A program made the position numbers and the translations under genes. Of a DNA stretch of 64,000 bases, positions 1 through 11,458 are shown piece by piece (the stretch's first letter is position 1; each line of letters starts with the position of its first letter). The notes below the pieces were generated by a model. That model worked only from the letters and a program-made list of their open reading frames with translations, ran no database searches and had not been told where the DNA came from. The stretch comes from Caenorhabditis elegans (lineage: Eukaryota > Nematoda > Chromadorea > Rhabditida > Rhabditidae): contig NC_003284.9 in assembly GCF_000002985.6 (NCBI RefSeq), positions 17,608,001 to 17,672,000 of the forward strand, written 5' to 3'.

Positions 1-1232
1 GAAGGGTCTCGACGCGATGAAATCTTGCCTTGGCCGCAGCGGCGTTTTGTCACCATTCTACGTGTTGGTTCCCAGCCGCCCGCCCCACACATCTGTTATT
101 CCAAAGTGCCATGCACCTACACTATATTCCAATCCTCCGTGAGGACATTAGGAACTATCCATAAAATGTGATTACACCGTAAGTTGATTGGCATCAGGTG
201 AGCCTTCATTTTCCTTCAGATTCCGTCAGAGCGGGCAGTCGGTGTCAATCTGCAACAATAGCAGGTTGACCCTTGTGCTTGTTTCGGCGGTAGCCGGGAA
301 GCTTAATTTTTGCAGTTCTGTAGAGTAAAATATTTTCGGATTTGGGCTCGTGGAGCCAGTTTCGAAGTTTGAATAATGATCTATTTTGCAGAGACTTATG
401 TTTTCATCTATAGAGACCACAGAAACATCGACGTTCTTCGAGATTTCGAGTTTCGCACGACTTCTTTCCCGGCGCCGGATGCCGCAAGGAAACACGAATT
501 ATCATATGCAGGTTCAAATTTTGGACAAATATTGAAAAAATCAGGTGTTTTTCGAAAAATTTATGAACCTAGATACGATAGATAGATAGCTTTTGACTTA
601 TTTCCCATTAAAAATTTCGAACAAAAACCGGTAAAGGACGCCGATCCCAGCACTTCAAACATCGGAATTGAAGACAAACCATCGAATTTACTAAATATTC
701 AGTTTCAGATAATACTAATTGGACTAGCGCCCATTCTTCAGATTTCATATTTGCATCGCTCAGCCGTCGGTCATCGTGACACATTTGGGAAGGCGGCTCC
801 GAAATTCGGGTCCAGGATCGTCAGCCTTCGTCTATGCAGTGCTGTATTCGGTCGGAGAAAGGAGAGAAGAAAGAAGATGAGAAAAATAGGGAGGAACGTC
901 GATCTCCATTCTGGACCGTTTTCCTCAGGCCGCATTGCTCTTCAGGGATGCAGTATTGCAAGGCGATTAGCTACTACTTAGGATTAACAGAGAAGTTTTT
1001 GTATTATTGATTTAAGGAAATACGTGTTTTATATGATTGTTTTAAGGAAACACGCCTATATGGCTCAGTAACCCATAATTCTGCACAAGTTTTTCAGTTT
1101 TCCCACGACAGACAGCAGTCTTCGACGTCACTCTCCGCTCAGCCACCAGTGTATCGACGACGATCAGAACCGAGGAAAAACGACTGCGAGGGAAACGATT
1201 GGACCACCCACCAGGATACTAATTACCCGTAA
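1..1232 (+). CDS. 3' part of unrecognised multi-exon gene (5' end outside window)
   Basis: This model was assembled from splice sites. The first exon runs from the window edge to 138 (donor GTGAGG, frame starting at base 2). The second is 220-319 (acceptor TTCCTTCAG, donor GTAGAG) and the third is 392-511 (acceptor TATTTTGCAG, donor GTTCAA). These three join without a stop into about 120 residues rich in Ser, Thr and Arg. A middle exon lies somewhere in about 700-970, but several acceptors and all three frames are possible, so it is unresolved. A likely last exon is 1098-1232 (acceptor TTTTTCAG, stop TAA), encoding a basic, Ser/Gln/Pro-rich tail. The signal AATAAA at 1341-1346 would end the 3' UTR near 1360. 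I recognise no domain. A minus-strand open frame at 226-495 competes for the same DNA but has poorer splice sites. Confidence 0.4.
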
Positions 1233-1267
1233 TCAAAATTTCGAGGCCCTTATCTCATCGAATTCAA

Positions 1268-1290
1268 ATTTGGGCGCCACGCGCCCAAAT
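1268..1290 (+). other. Perfect 9-bp hairpin in presumed 3' UTR
   Basis: ATTTGGGCG (1268-1276) pairs perfectly with CGCCCAAAT (1282-1290) around a 5-base loop. It lies between the candidate stop at 1232 and the AATAAA at 1341, so it would be transcribed as part of the 3' UTR of the plus-strand gene. Its role is unknown. Confidence 0.5.
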
Positions 1291-1327
1291 CCCCAATTAT
1301 TATCAATTATCACGTACCTATACCACA

Positions 1328-2044
1328 CTATAACCCAAAAAATAAACCCATAATACCATAAATTTCGTGTTGACAAGAGCGCAGCTTGAACTGGGAAAAC
1401 TATTTCTCGGAGAGCGAAGCGAACCGAGAAATATTATTTTCAAATAGAAAATTTTTTTTTCTAGATTTCAATATCAAAAAAAGTTTTTTATTCAAAAAAT
1501 AGGACTATCCAAAAATAATTAGCCTCATAGCTCTGTTCACAAAGAAACCGCAAAAATTGGTCTTATTTGGGCCGTTTTTCAGGGAATTCTGGTTTTTCCA
1601 TTTTCAAATATATGAGATTTGTAATATTTACCTTGGAAGAGGTGCTTGGAAGTTCATCTTCTTCTTCTTCTTCTTCCTCTTCCTCCTCTTCATAACTTTT
1701 CTTTTTTTTTGCACTGCTTCCCATGGGAAACTCCTTTTTCGCCTTCGAAGCATGTTCATGCCACCTCGATTCTGCCATCACCTGAGCCATCGTTTTATCG
1801 CTCTCTCCTCGGTGCACAGCGGCAATATCACGCCGTGTTTGGTCGAATCTGGTAATTACGTCCACTGTGTAAAGGATGCGGTCCAATGTGCTGCGCACTG
1901 CAAAGAGGTCAGTTATGCCAAGTGGGCGAGGGAGAGAAATTTTTGGAGAAAGAAGAAGAAGAACGTACCGATTGTAGCGTCATCCTCGACTGGTGGAGCT
2001 GGAGTAAGGTTGCGTACATTTCTTTTCGGACGAGTAGTTGTCAT
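1328..2044 (-). CDS. Small hypothetical protein with poly-glutamate tract (134 aa model)
   Basis: This is a three-exon model on the minus strand. Exon 1 is 2044-1969: ATG four bases after an ATTTCAG acceptor, which suggests trans-splicing or a 5' UTR intron, then donor GTACGT. Exon 2 is 1897-1632 (acceptor CTCTTTGCAG, donor GTAAAT). Exon 3 is 1390-1328 (acceptor TTTTCCCAG, stop TAG). All junctions keep phase and total 405 nt. The protein starts with a basic Thr/Arg-rich stretch. A helical charged segment follows (about residues 26-90), then Lys-rich and unbroken Glu tracts near residues 97-112. I recognise no domain; the composition fits a nuclear or scaffold protein, which is only a guess. 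Exons 1 and 2 are well supported by splice sites, exon 3 less so. The 3' end overlaps the 3' UTR of the convergent plus-strand gene. Confidence 0.5.
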
Positions 2045-3288
2045 ACCCCTGAAATATGTTGTGTTGTGTAGAATTAAATTTAGCTCCGGTAAGTATTGCA
2101 ATAAAATAAACGTATCATATCATTGAACATTTCAAGTCTCTTTTAAGGTAAATTGACAGTTTTTTGAAATAGATATGTAGCCTCTACGAAAAATGTAAAA
2201 TAATACAAACACTGAAAAACAACTAAAATAAATATTTTATAAAATGTTTTATCTGCTGACTTATACAATTTTAAGTGGTAATTTTTTGTCATTTTAACAC
2301 TAGTAGTATTAAAAGGCTTGGAAAAAATCCTGAATTGAAGTGTGTGATGTGTACAAAAAATTAGAATTTTATATTCACAATAATTTGAAAAAAAGTTTCC
2401 AAGTTATGCTTGCGACAGATTAGTTAGAAAAAGTAGGAAAACACTCGAAAAAAATTGATTTAAAAATCATTTTCCCAACGTTACAATAAGCAAACGTTCT
2501 ATTCAAAAAAAGCACCTAATGGTTCCTGGGAAGAGGGCAGTCGGATCGATGAGGTGTCATATGTTGTTTGCGCGTTCTATGTGCGGGCCAACCTCCCCCT
2601 CTTGCGCATTTTCCCCCTTTCCGAATCAGCGGGAAAAGGCAAAAATAATATATTTGGAAGGGTTTTTCAGTTTGATAGTTAAAAATCTAGCTGGTAAAAT
2701 TTGGTATCAAAATGATTCGATGAAAAAAAAAGAAAATAGGTTTCTCACAAAACAAATATGACTACTTGTTGATAAGAGCCTGCGAATGTAGAACGTGAAG
2801 AGAGTACGAGAAAGTGAGCAAATAGGAAGAGTGTAATAGAGAAAAAAAGAAGGAAAACAACCAGCGATGACCAAGTTGTTGTCAAAATTATGGGCTACGC
2901 AAAGAAAATTAAATGTGGAGTGCCGTGATTTTTATAAATGCTCATATAATAAAGTAGCATTACTAATTCTGCTAATTGAATTTTTTAAATTTTTTAAATT
3001 AAAATGGTAAATTGCCAAAATTTTTGAAATTCATTGTTTTATTACATTTTGATCAATTCTGCAGGTTGGATCCCAATAGTATTCGAATAAATACATTCAA
3101 CACATTATAAAGATATCAAATGGGCGAATAACATTTTTTAACCTCTAGCATTATCGGAATAGTTTAAATGTGTAATAGGAATTCCTATAGTACATAGTTG
3201 GCTTCCGACGTTAAAAAAGTGTTCTTCAACAGAGAAACACTGGGGAGAGCTATGGATATGACGGAAGGCACACCCGGACGGATTTTGT
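2045..3288. other. Non-coding stretch upstream of the small minus-strand gene
   Basis: This is AT-rich with no supported exon. It should hold the promoter of the minus-strand gene that starts at 2044. The short open frame near 2519-2761 lacks splice or composition support. Confidence 0.5.
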
Positions 3289-3360
3289 GGTTTCGTGGTG
3301 TAGTGGTTATCACATCTGTCTAACACACAGAAGGTCGGTGGTTCGAGCCCGCCCGAGATC
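3289..3360 (+). tRNA. tRNA-Val (anticodon AAC), copy 1
   Basis: This 72-nt cloverleaf has a 7-bp acceptor stem (two G-U wobbles), a D-arm GTG/CAC, an anticodon stem TCTGT/ACAGA with loop CTAACAC (anticodon AAC, valine), and a T-arm GGTGG/CCGCC with loop TTCGAGC. Internal A-box and B-box sequences are present, and a run of six T follows within 12 bases as a Pol III terminator. The base at the discriminator position (3361) is T, whereas tRNA-Val normally carries A, so this copy may be charged less well. It is identical over 72 bases to the minus-strand copy at 3504-3575. Confidence 0.93.
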
Positions 3361-3503
3361 TTGTAATTTTTTGAAGATTTTAATAAAGTAATAGTTTTGG
3401 AATTCAATCAGTTTGAAACAAATAAATACATCAAAAATTACAAATTTTAGGTACACGCACAAAACACGTAACACAAGTTGAAAATATTACTAAAAAACTA
3501 CAT

Positions 3504-3575
3504 GATCTCGGGCGGGCTCGAACCACCGACCTTCTGTGTGTTAGACAGATGTGATAACCACTACACCACGAAACC
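3504..3575 (-). tRNA. tRNA-Val (anticodon AAC), copy 2
   Basis: This is the same 72-nt tRNA in opposite orientation, with anticodon AAC. The discriminator base (complement of 3503) is A, as expected for valine tRNA, and a T6 run follows on the minus strand as a Pol III terminator. The flanks differ from copy 1, so the duplicated unit is limited to the tRNA itself. The two copies form an inverted repeat with a 143-bp spacer. Confidence 0.95.
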
Positions 3576-3684
3576 ACAAGATAGGAGTTTCAAAAAAAAA
3601 ATTACGAAAGATGTCGTAAAAATTTAATGGAGTTGTACATACACATAGACAACTAATATTTAAGACATGTATTTACTAAATTAA

Positions 3685-3902
3685 AGTATTAAACAATTTA
3701 ATTAAAATACAACAATTTAATTAAAATTTAATATAATATCTATAGCCAAGGACCGAAAAGAATGGCTTGCTGTGATCCGCAGGAATACCACGAATTCCTG
3801 AAGAACGGATCGTCTAATAGTAAGTAACTAAGTAAGTAAGTAAGTAAGTATTAAACAATTTAATTAAAATACAACAATTTAATTAAAATTTAATATAATA
3901 TC
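3685..3902 (+). mobile_element. Very short 5'-truncated LINE 3' end with ~56-bp target duplications
   Basis: A 56-bp AT-rich sequence at 3685-3740 is repeated directly at 3847-3902. The ~106 bases between them start with an open frame (residues like AKDRKEWLAVIRRNT followed by TGA) that resembles the extreme C-terminus of a non-LTR retrotransposon polyprotein. They end in a (TAAG)n tail at about 3821-3850. A truncated body, a short tandem 3' tail and flanking duplications are the marks of target-primed reverse transcription. The duplication is unusually long compared with the insert. The family is likely RTE-like, which is an inference. Confidence 0.75.
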
Positions 3903-6100
3903 GAGGAAGTAAAGAAAGAAAAACGACAAAAAATATATTCATTTAACCGGAAAACAATATACCTTTGTTATTCCTTTAACAAAAAAAAAAGAAGAAAAAA
4001 AGAATGCATATTTTCAATATATCGTGATAAGATATTTCAGCCGATTTATCTCTAATCCTTTGGTCTATGGAACAAAAAGAAAAAAAAATAAACGTATTTT
4101 TCCCGTTTTATTTGTCCAAAATGAAATCACGTTTGTCCAAAATGAAATCATTTTCTAATTAGATAATATTTTTGACATCCAACAAGTTCGGTCTGATTTA
4201 CCAAATTTTATTCCTTCCGTTTCCAATTCGATGTAATTTTCTCTAATTCTGGGGCTCAGTCGCACCAGCGGTACATAAAATAGAGCGAAATTGAAATTCC
4301 ACTTCACCCACCACATTGCAAGTTTCGCATCTATGCTTCTCGTTCCCATAGTACCCATCAGCAGGCTATAATTTGAATTTGTCATGCTTATTCAATTTTT
4401 TGATGAGCTGATCTTTCGAGTTTTGAAAAATGCACGATACTTTTGCGCTCAAACAAGATTTCCACTCAAACAAGATTTCAAAAATTTTGTTTAATCCGTT
4501 TTTTTTGTTCTCCAATTTTTGTGAAAAAGAAAGGTGGAGTTACCATTTTTGAAAAAATTGAACTTGGCAAATCAGCTGTTTTTCTTATTGTTGTCATACG
4601 AAATTAATGTGTAAGCTTGTATGTAAGTCAAACTAGTTTTTTTTATAAGCGTTTATATATTTTTAAAAAAGATTTTTGACTTCCCTTTTTTGCTACCTGT
4701 GTAGATTTTAAATTCTAAACCTTTTCAGTGTTTTTAGAACATTAACAAGATTTTCACATTCTTTTATAAAAATAAAAATTATTGTCAGTATTAGTATAAT
4801 ACATATAAAATTTTGTAAATGTTTGTATACATTTTTTGTAATTTCGCGTTTTCCGACAAAAGTCAGTGTTTTTTCTCGGATTTTTTCATGTGATTGTATT
4901 TAAGACGTCACAAAACTGAACCGAGAAAAACCTGTTGAGTACAATTTTAATTTTAAAAAAAGGTACTTGCATAATACAACAGCTTCTATGGAATTGATAA
5001 TAGAAATATTTCGTTTAACTAAAATGCAGAAATTGAGATTTGAATTATTTTTTAGATGCGGGGGTTTAAAACTTGAGTAGCAAAAAACTGATTCCACGCA
5101 GCCCGTAATACAAACTTTTTAATGAAAAACAATGTGTTTAAATTTCATTACCGCTTTCCAAAATGAATCGCGCTTTTCCTCGTGTCCCCACACATCCGGC
5201 GTAGACGGAAAAGCATTTTTCGTTATAAATAGACAAGCAAAGTTTCTTGGTATCAAATTCTTCTCGTTTTCTGCTATTTTCTCGTTTCCGGTGCTATGTC
5301 TGATTCTAGTTTTTTTTCCTCGTGGGCAGTTGGCGTTGCTGTTTTTTTTAAATTGAATTCTAGTTTTGTAATAATTTAATTTATTTTAAATATGCAAGAT
5401 TATTTTTTCAAAAATCTTTCACGTTTTTACAACAGTTCAAAAACTTAAGGTATGTTTCACTTTAATTTTAAATTTGTAATTTCCATTTTTGTGAATCAAT
5501 AATTTTGATAATGGGTCTGCAAGTACGCACTCGGCATTAATTGGATCCTTAATTTCTAGAATCTTGAAGTCATATTTACAGTGACGTAGGAAGAAGGGGA
5601 ATATAGTACAATATTGCGGATGAAATACAAATTATCCAAGTGAACACTAATAAAGTCTTGTAGTAGCCCAAAACTACCTCCAGACCATTTACTATTCGTT
5701 TGTACATAATATTCTGATTAACACTTGTAGAAAGCCTTTTGATGTCGGTTTGAAAAAAGTTCAGTGCGCTTTTTTCACATGTTTTGAATCACGGAGAGTT
5801 TTTTCCGCAGGTGTCTGATGATGTTCCAATTGTCTAAAAGTAGTTGAAACTTATGGAAAACGAATATTTTACCAAAAATTTTTCACCAAACTCGATCAAC
5901 AAAAAGGGTATTTCTAATGACCCGCGCAGATCAGAAAATATCGTAAATATCAAAATTACAGTTGGAAATATGCTTTCTGGAACATTTTTTCAATTTTGAT
6001 GAATTAGGTTTTATGTGATCATTAAAAAGTGAGTTCAAACATTTTTTTATTGCGAGAAAATTACAATTTCTATTACTAAATTTTTAGAAATCCCGTGATA
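3903..6100. other. AT-rich non-coding stretch
   Basis: I see no supported exon. There are homopolymer runs, a direct repeat (CAAACAAGATTT, about 4450-4475) and short spurious open frames. Confidence 0.5.
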
Positions 6101-6123
6101 TTTTTGGGGCACGACATCTACGG

Positions 6124-6133
6124 CTATATAAAA
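6124..6133 (+). promoter_or_regulatory. TATA-box candidate upstream of NCS/KChIP-like gene
   Basis: TATATAAAAG lies about 420 bp upstream of the first start codon of the calcium-sensor gene and is followed by a pyrimidine-rich stretch. The start codon at 6545 comes three bases after an acceptor (TTGTTGCAG). The mature 5' end is therefore made either by cis-splicing from an exon in this region or by trans-splicing. Confidence 0.4.
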
Positions 6134-6544
6134 GTATGGTGCCCGCCTAAATTTGTTTGCAGCTTGTTGTCAGCTATTCCAACAATTTTTCAAACTTATC
6201 ACATCCAACTCTTCTCGCATCATTCATCACATTTATGACCAATTCTTGTTCTTCCATTTCCTTTCAACCATTAGCGTTCCGCTTTCATCGAAACAAAACA
6301 CGATGCTCCTCTGATATGCATGGCTGCAACGTAGTGGGGTCAGTCCCTCAACCATCAAAATATTTGTAGAAAACGAGAGCTTGAGGTGGTCCCGCCGCCG
6401 CCCCCGACTATGACATGGGCATCTTTATTACTTTATTGGGGGGGCATAGTCACCTTGAATGGCATTTCTTTGAGTCATTTTTGAAAGCTTCTTGTTGATT
6501 TTTTATTTATTCTTTGCACAATGACGTGTATATTGTTGCAGACA

Positions 6545-9500
6545 ATGGTCATAAAAGCACCAGAAGATCCGTTTGAATACTTCAGTTTGGGTGAGTTGTT
6601 TTTCCAAAGTTTTCAGAGAACAAGTTAAATAAAAGTTAGACATCACCATGGAAATATGCACGGATAGCAATTTAATTTCTTTTTTGGCTGGGAAAACGAA
6701 CGAATACTCACTTTTTCCTTAGTATTGGCAGAACTTTTTTCAAGAGAACATTTAATCTTGTTTAAATCCCCTGATTCCGTATATCTATGTGAAATAATTC
6801 AAAAAAAAAATTTCTTTGACTTTATTATATTTGAGCTTGAAATCGCGATTTTTATTTGTGCACACACGAGATTTTTCAAATGCGCGCCGAAATAAATTAT
6901 CCTTGGAGCGCGTTTGCCTCATTTGATTTTCTTCATATATTTTTACTTCTTTCAGTTTGTCAGCTATTTTCATTCATTTTTATGCGAATAAAATGTTCAA
7001 ATGGCACGAAACAATATATTTTTAAAAAAGTAAATCCGATAATATACGACAAAAATGATTTAAAATAGCTGAAAAACTGCAATACGTAAAAATATATGGA
7101 GACAACTAAATGAGGCAAACGCGCTCCAAGGATAATTTATTTCGGCGCGGATTTAAAAAAGCTCATGGGGACGCAAATGAAAATCGCGATTTCAAGCTCA
7201 AATATAAAATCAGGGAATTTTTTTGAATTTTTCACATAGATATTCGGAATCAGGGAAAAACTTGGAGTCATTTAAAAATATTTCCCAGATTTCGCTAGTC
7301 CGCCTTTAAAGACTACATTAAAAAACAATTTTTTCATTTCTACCTCATCTCAGGAGTTTGTACCTGTGATCAAATATTTCAAAAATTGAGAAATGTACTT
7401 CCACCCTATAACTACAAATATGAATGCTGGATCTTGTATTCCTCAAATATATTTTTCAAAATAAAAACCTCCGCCCATTTGTTGGTTCATTTTTTAAAGA
7501 CTTATTTTTAAATGGAAATGTGAGAAATGTATAAAACTCAAAATTTAAACCGTTTCTTAGCAAATTAGGCTGAAATAGAGAAGTGACCATGCTAAAATTT
7601 TTGAAAATCGCCGAATATGCCGGAATTGAATACATTATGCACTCGGCAAATTTTCGGCAACTTTTATTTTTGGCTTATTCCATTTAGTTGAAATCGAAAA
7701 TGTTTTTTTTACAAAAGTAAGAAGTTTTCTGACGGTCCGAATCACTTTTTTATAGGATATAGTAAATAGAGTAGTACTCTTTGTACACAAATTGAATGTA
7801 TCAAATTTATTGTATAGAAAGTATTGGTACACAATTAATTACGTCGAACCAAGTATTTCAAAATATTTTTTATTATACGTGAAATGTCCCGTTAATAATT
7901 CAGACAAACACGTAGATTTCCGCAAAATACTGATGTGTGATTGATAAGCATGGGCCGACAAGTTCCAGGCTCCGCGTCGTACCACATAAGTTCGACCATG
8001 AAGTGGGCGTGGCGCCCGTCCACCTCAAGGCTAAGCATTATAATACGAAACCCAGTTGTTGACGGACAATACTTATTCGCAACACCTTTAATATTGAGAT
8101 TTCAGGCCACATTTTTACTATTGTCAGTGTATCTCAGTATTTAAGTTTTAACAAAATTTGTTCGAAGACACATTCAATTTTTCCGATTTCAATTTTCTTC
8201 TTTTTCCAAAAAAGTCATTTTCCACCACTAGAAAACCACTACGATTCCGTTTCCAACATAATGAAGGGGTGAGAGAGCGAAGCTCTGGAACAATAGTCGG
8301 CGACACAATGACATGGTGTAGTGGTGATTCAGTTGAGCAAGGGGGTCCCCCCGCTGCTACGACATCTCATTCAAGTCACTGAGATGAATTTCCAATGTCT
8401 ATGAAATGTGAAGAGTGACGATGGCGTTTACTCCCTCCCCGACCATCGCCACTAGGCACCAGACTTAGTCTTCTTCTCGTTCGACAGCTTCCTTCCCCTC
8501 CATCCCCTTCATTTTTTGTGTTAACTTAGACTCTAGACTCCACTCAACATTTTCGTTTTATTGTTCTTCTCTTCTTCTCTCGAACCAAACCCATAAGCTT
8601 TTCAAATTTCGTTAGTCTTACATCTCTACTCTCTACTCCACTTATTCTTCATCCTGTCGTTCATTTATCAAGTAAAGTTTCGATTATGATCGGCACCGCC
8701 TCATGTACCAGACCACTGCATCAAGCGTTGATCCCGTTAGCGATCAGTGTTCCACCTGCTGCACTTTTTATAAGCGGGAAGACGGGACGGGCTGAGAGTA
8801 AGTTTCGGCCTCTTTAAAAAACATTTTTTTTTGGTAAGCGTAATTAAATAATGCTTGCTAAAATCTTTCCTTGGTTTTTTGTGTTACGGTTGTCTTTGAC
8901 TTTAGGGTTGTTAACAACAGTTAGTGATGGCGAGAAATCAACCAAAAACGTTACTACTAAAATTTGGCAATCGATCCTTCAACGGCGTTTTTTGGCAGAA
9001 AATGACGGGGCTGTGAGCCTTTTTGCTGATTCTTTTTGCATTTAGCATTCGGAATGTTCATCTATGTTTCATTTATAAAGCTTTAAACATTTAAAAGTGG
9101 AACAACGTCGTACGCTTGTAAACTCCGCCAGCCTCTGCGGAACAAAAAAGTCCAAGGATCGATTGATAAATTTCGAGAGTATGCTTCATCTTGAGCCGCC
9201 ATAAGCAAGACTTGAAAAATAAATGCGACCTAGAGTTAGTTCACACTTTTGCCAGTTTTACAAATAAAATGGGTTTACCAGTCCATTATTCTGTTAAGCA
9301 ATTAATTTATTCATATGTTCATTATGAAGAAAGATATGCGTGATCAAAAGATTTATTGGCTAAATATGGCAAAAACCCTGATTTTCAACCGCTTGTATGT
9401 ATATACTACAGCGACCGGGAATTGGTTTAAACATAAGAACTTCTTTAATGTTTGTATTCTGGTAGGTTACGTTGTATGTATATTTAAATGCATTGTTGTT

Positions 9501-11458
9501 TTGTTGGTTACCTACCGACTAAAGATGTACATACAAATATTGAAAAAATAAGCACAAATACAATCGAAACGAGCTGAATGAGTTGTTAAATGAATAAAAT
9601 TATGTTCCCGCCAATGAACCAATTGGAATCACCATGAAATTTTTATTTTGAAAAATCTAGTTAAGAAATTCTGTCTTTATAAGTATGTATATAAAGACAT
9701 TACATCTAATCTAAACCTTTAGAATTTGCACATTTGAAGTATGTGAAAAAAATCAGCTTCAATTGACTAAATGTATATATTTACGCACGGTTTCTTTTAT
9801 AACAAAAAATAATACTTAAACTGACAATGGGTGCATTTTTCACAAATCACATCGGTTAAAAAGTTGTCTAAATTGGAAAGTTTATTGACGAATGGTTTTT
9901 AATTCGGCTTTTTTTCAGACAGGAACATAAGAATATAGTCTCACTGTTCCATAATTTACTACTGAATGAAATAAAGAAAACAAAACAAATGTTTTGCAGT
10001 GGAAGAAGAATTGGACACACAGCCTGCAATAGAAAGGCAAACACCGCCAAGCATCGATTACTTGATTGAAATCACTAATTTTTCCAAACGGGAGATTCAA
10101 CAATTGTATAGATCGTTCAAGGAGGTGAGTATGAAAATAGGATCGAATTTGTCAATTTGTATAAAATCAACTATTCACTTCTGATGTAGAGCAAAAAATA
10201 TTTGTTTTGAGAAAACAGCGTATTGGCCAATTTTAAACATCCGTTTTCAATAGTTTCACTTTCTTTGTATTTTCCCAGTTTTCCATATGCGCACTTTCGA
10301 TTTCAAAGTTTCATGTCATAATGCTCAAAAATTCATAGCTGTACTAAAAGCTTTTACTGCTCGCGTCACAATGACCATACATTAAAGTTTGATAGTCCTT
10401 CGAAGTTTACTTCGAATTGTAGTTTTGGTGTGAATAATATCGGGAAATTTTTTTTTTACTAAATATGGGTTCAAAAAATATTGAATACACCTAGTTTCTG
10501 AAACTGATAATTTGAAAAGTTGTGACTGAGATTTTTATTTCCATTTTTTGCAGTTATGGCCAATTGGAACTGTCGACTTAGAGCAATTTCAGTTAATTTA
10601 TGCGAGTATATTTCCAAATGGAGACTCAAAAGGTTACGCGGAACTTGTCTTCAAAAATATTGATCAAAACCGAGTGGGTACTGTGACTTTTTTGGTATGT
10701 TTGTTTCGGAGTCTTATTCACAGTTTTAACAAGTACTTTTAAAAAAAGCGAACATATACTTTAAAGGATTTCATCACAAACTACTCCAAAATTGCAAAAG
10801 GGACACTTGACGAACGACTCGACTGGATATTCACTCTCTATGACACCAATCGATGCGGTTTCCTAGCTTACAACGAGATTTTCCATGTTGTGAAGTGGGT
10901 TTTTATTTCCTTTCTCTTATTTGTGTGCAAAAGTGCATTGTTTCCTCAGATCGATGTATCAGATGATGGACTCGTCACTGAAGCCAGCTGTTCTTGCGAC
11001 CATATGTCGGCAACATGTTAAAATTGTGTTCAAGGTAATGTTTATGACGGAACTTGAAATGTTTCTGATCAACATGAATGAGAGAGAAAATGGGATGTTA
11101 AGAATTTTTATTATAGATACATTAGGCTTATAGTTACTTCTTGAAAGTTGAAAATTGATATACATTGAAAAAAAACGAAACACTTTGTTGTGTGTACTGG
11201 GTTGGGCTTGAAATGGGCAATTCGGAATTCCACGGTGAAAAGGATGTGTTTCTACACTTGCTGTTTTTTCAAAAACTTAGGAACATGCTAAAAAATTGTA
11301 ATACCTAACAAACTTTTGACTTTTTTTAGAACCTCAACATTGCAAATAACGGAAAAGTTTCCAAAGCCGAATTTCTTCAACGATGCCGTTCCGATTCAGA
11401 CATTTTAGCATCGATGGAGTTGTTTGGCTCATTCTCAAGCGGATTATTAAATATCTAG
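6545..11458 (+). CDS. EF-hand protein of the neuronal calcium sensor / KChIP type (217 aa)
   Basis: The six exons are 6545-6590, 10000-10124, 10554-10694, 10767-10894, 10950-11034 and 11330-11458; all junctions keep frame (654 nt, TAG stop). The protein has an N-terminal helix region, then EF-hand-like loops. One starts DQNRVG, with Asp instead of Glu at position 12. One is canonical (DTNRCGFLAYNE). A C-terminal loop reads NIANNGKVSKAE and lacks the first Asp. Spacing and length fit the NCS/KChIP family, which senses neuronal calcium and, in the KChIP branch, binds Kv4 channels. The N-terminus MVIK lacks the glycine needed for myristoylation, so membrane targeting would depend on another mechanism or on the alternative N-terminus. 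The first intron is 3.4 kb and holds a foldback element and a second first exon (8686-8797). I am confident of the superfamily but not of the worm gene name. Confidence 0.85.
6768..7256. repeat. Foldback inverted repeat inside NCS-like intron 1
   Basis: The left arm (about 6768-6935) is the reverse complement, with mismatches and small indels, of the right arm (about 7100-7256). Shared blocks include GGAGCGCGTTTGCCTCAT against ATGAGGCAAACGCGCTCC and the segment with GCTTGAAATCGCGAT. There is no transposase frame. It is a typical worm non-autonomous inverted-repeat element. Confidence 0.75.
8686..8797 (+). CDS. Alternative first coding exon of the NCS/KChIP-like gene
   Basis: An ATG at 8686 opens 37 codons plus one base, ending at a GTAAGT donor (8798). 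That phase (one base left over) is the same as in the exon at 6545-6590, so both can splice to the exon at 10000. The encoded N-terminus starts MIGTASCTRP and is hydrophobic in the middle; the cysteine at position 7 could be lipid-modified, though this is only inferred. Joining the last A to the TG of the next exon also creates an in-frame ATG at the junction. Multiple alternative N-termini are a known feature of vertebrate KChIP genes. The CT-rich DNA at 8400-8680 would be the promoter. Confidence 0.6.

Noticed and set aside
226..495. Minus-strand open frame of 89 codons
   Set aside because: The plus-strand splice sites in the same DNA give a longer, phase-consistent chain; the minus frame lacks a good acceptor.
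1557..2126. 189-codon plus-strand frame with long Phe/Leu runs
   Set aside because: It is the complement of the GAA/GAG glutamate tract of the minus-strand gene, so it is an artefact.
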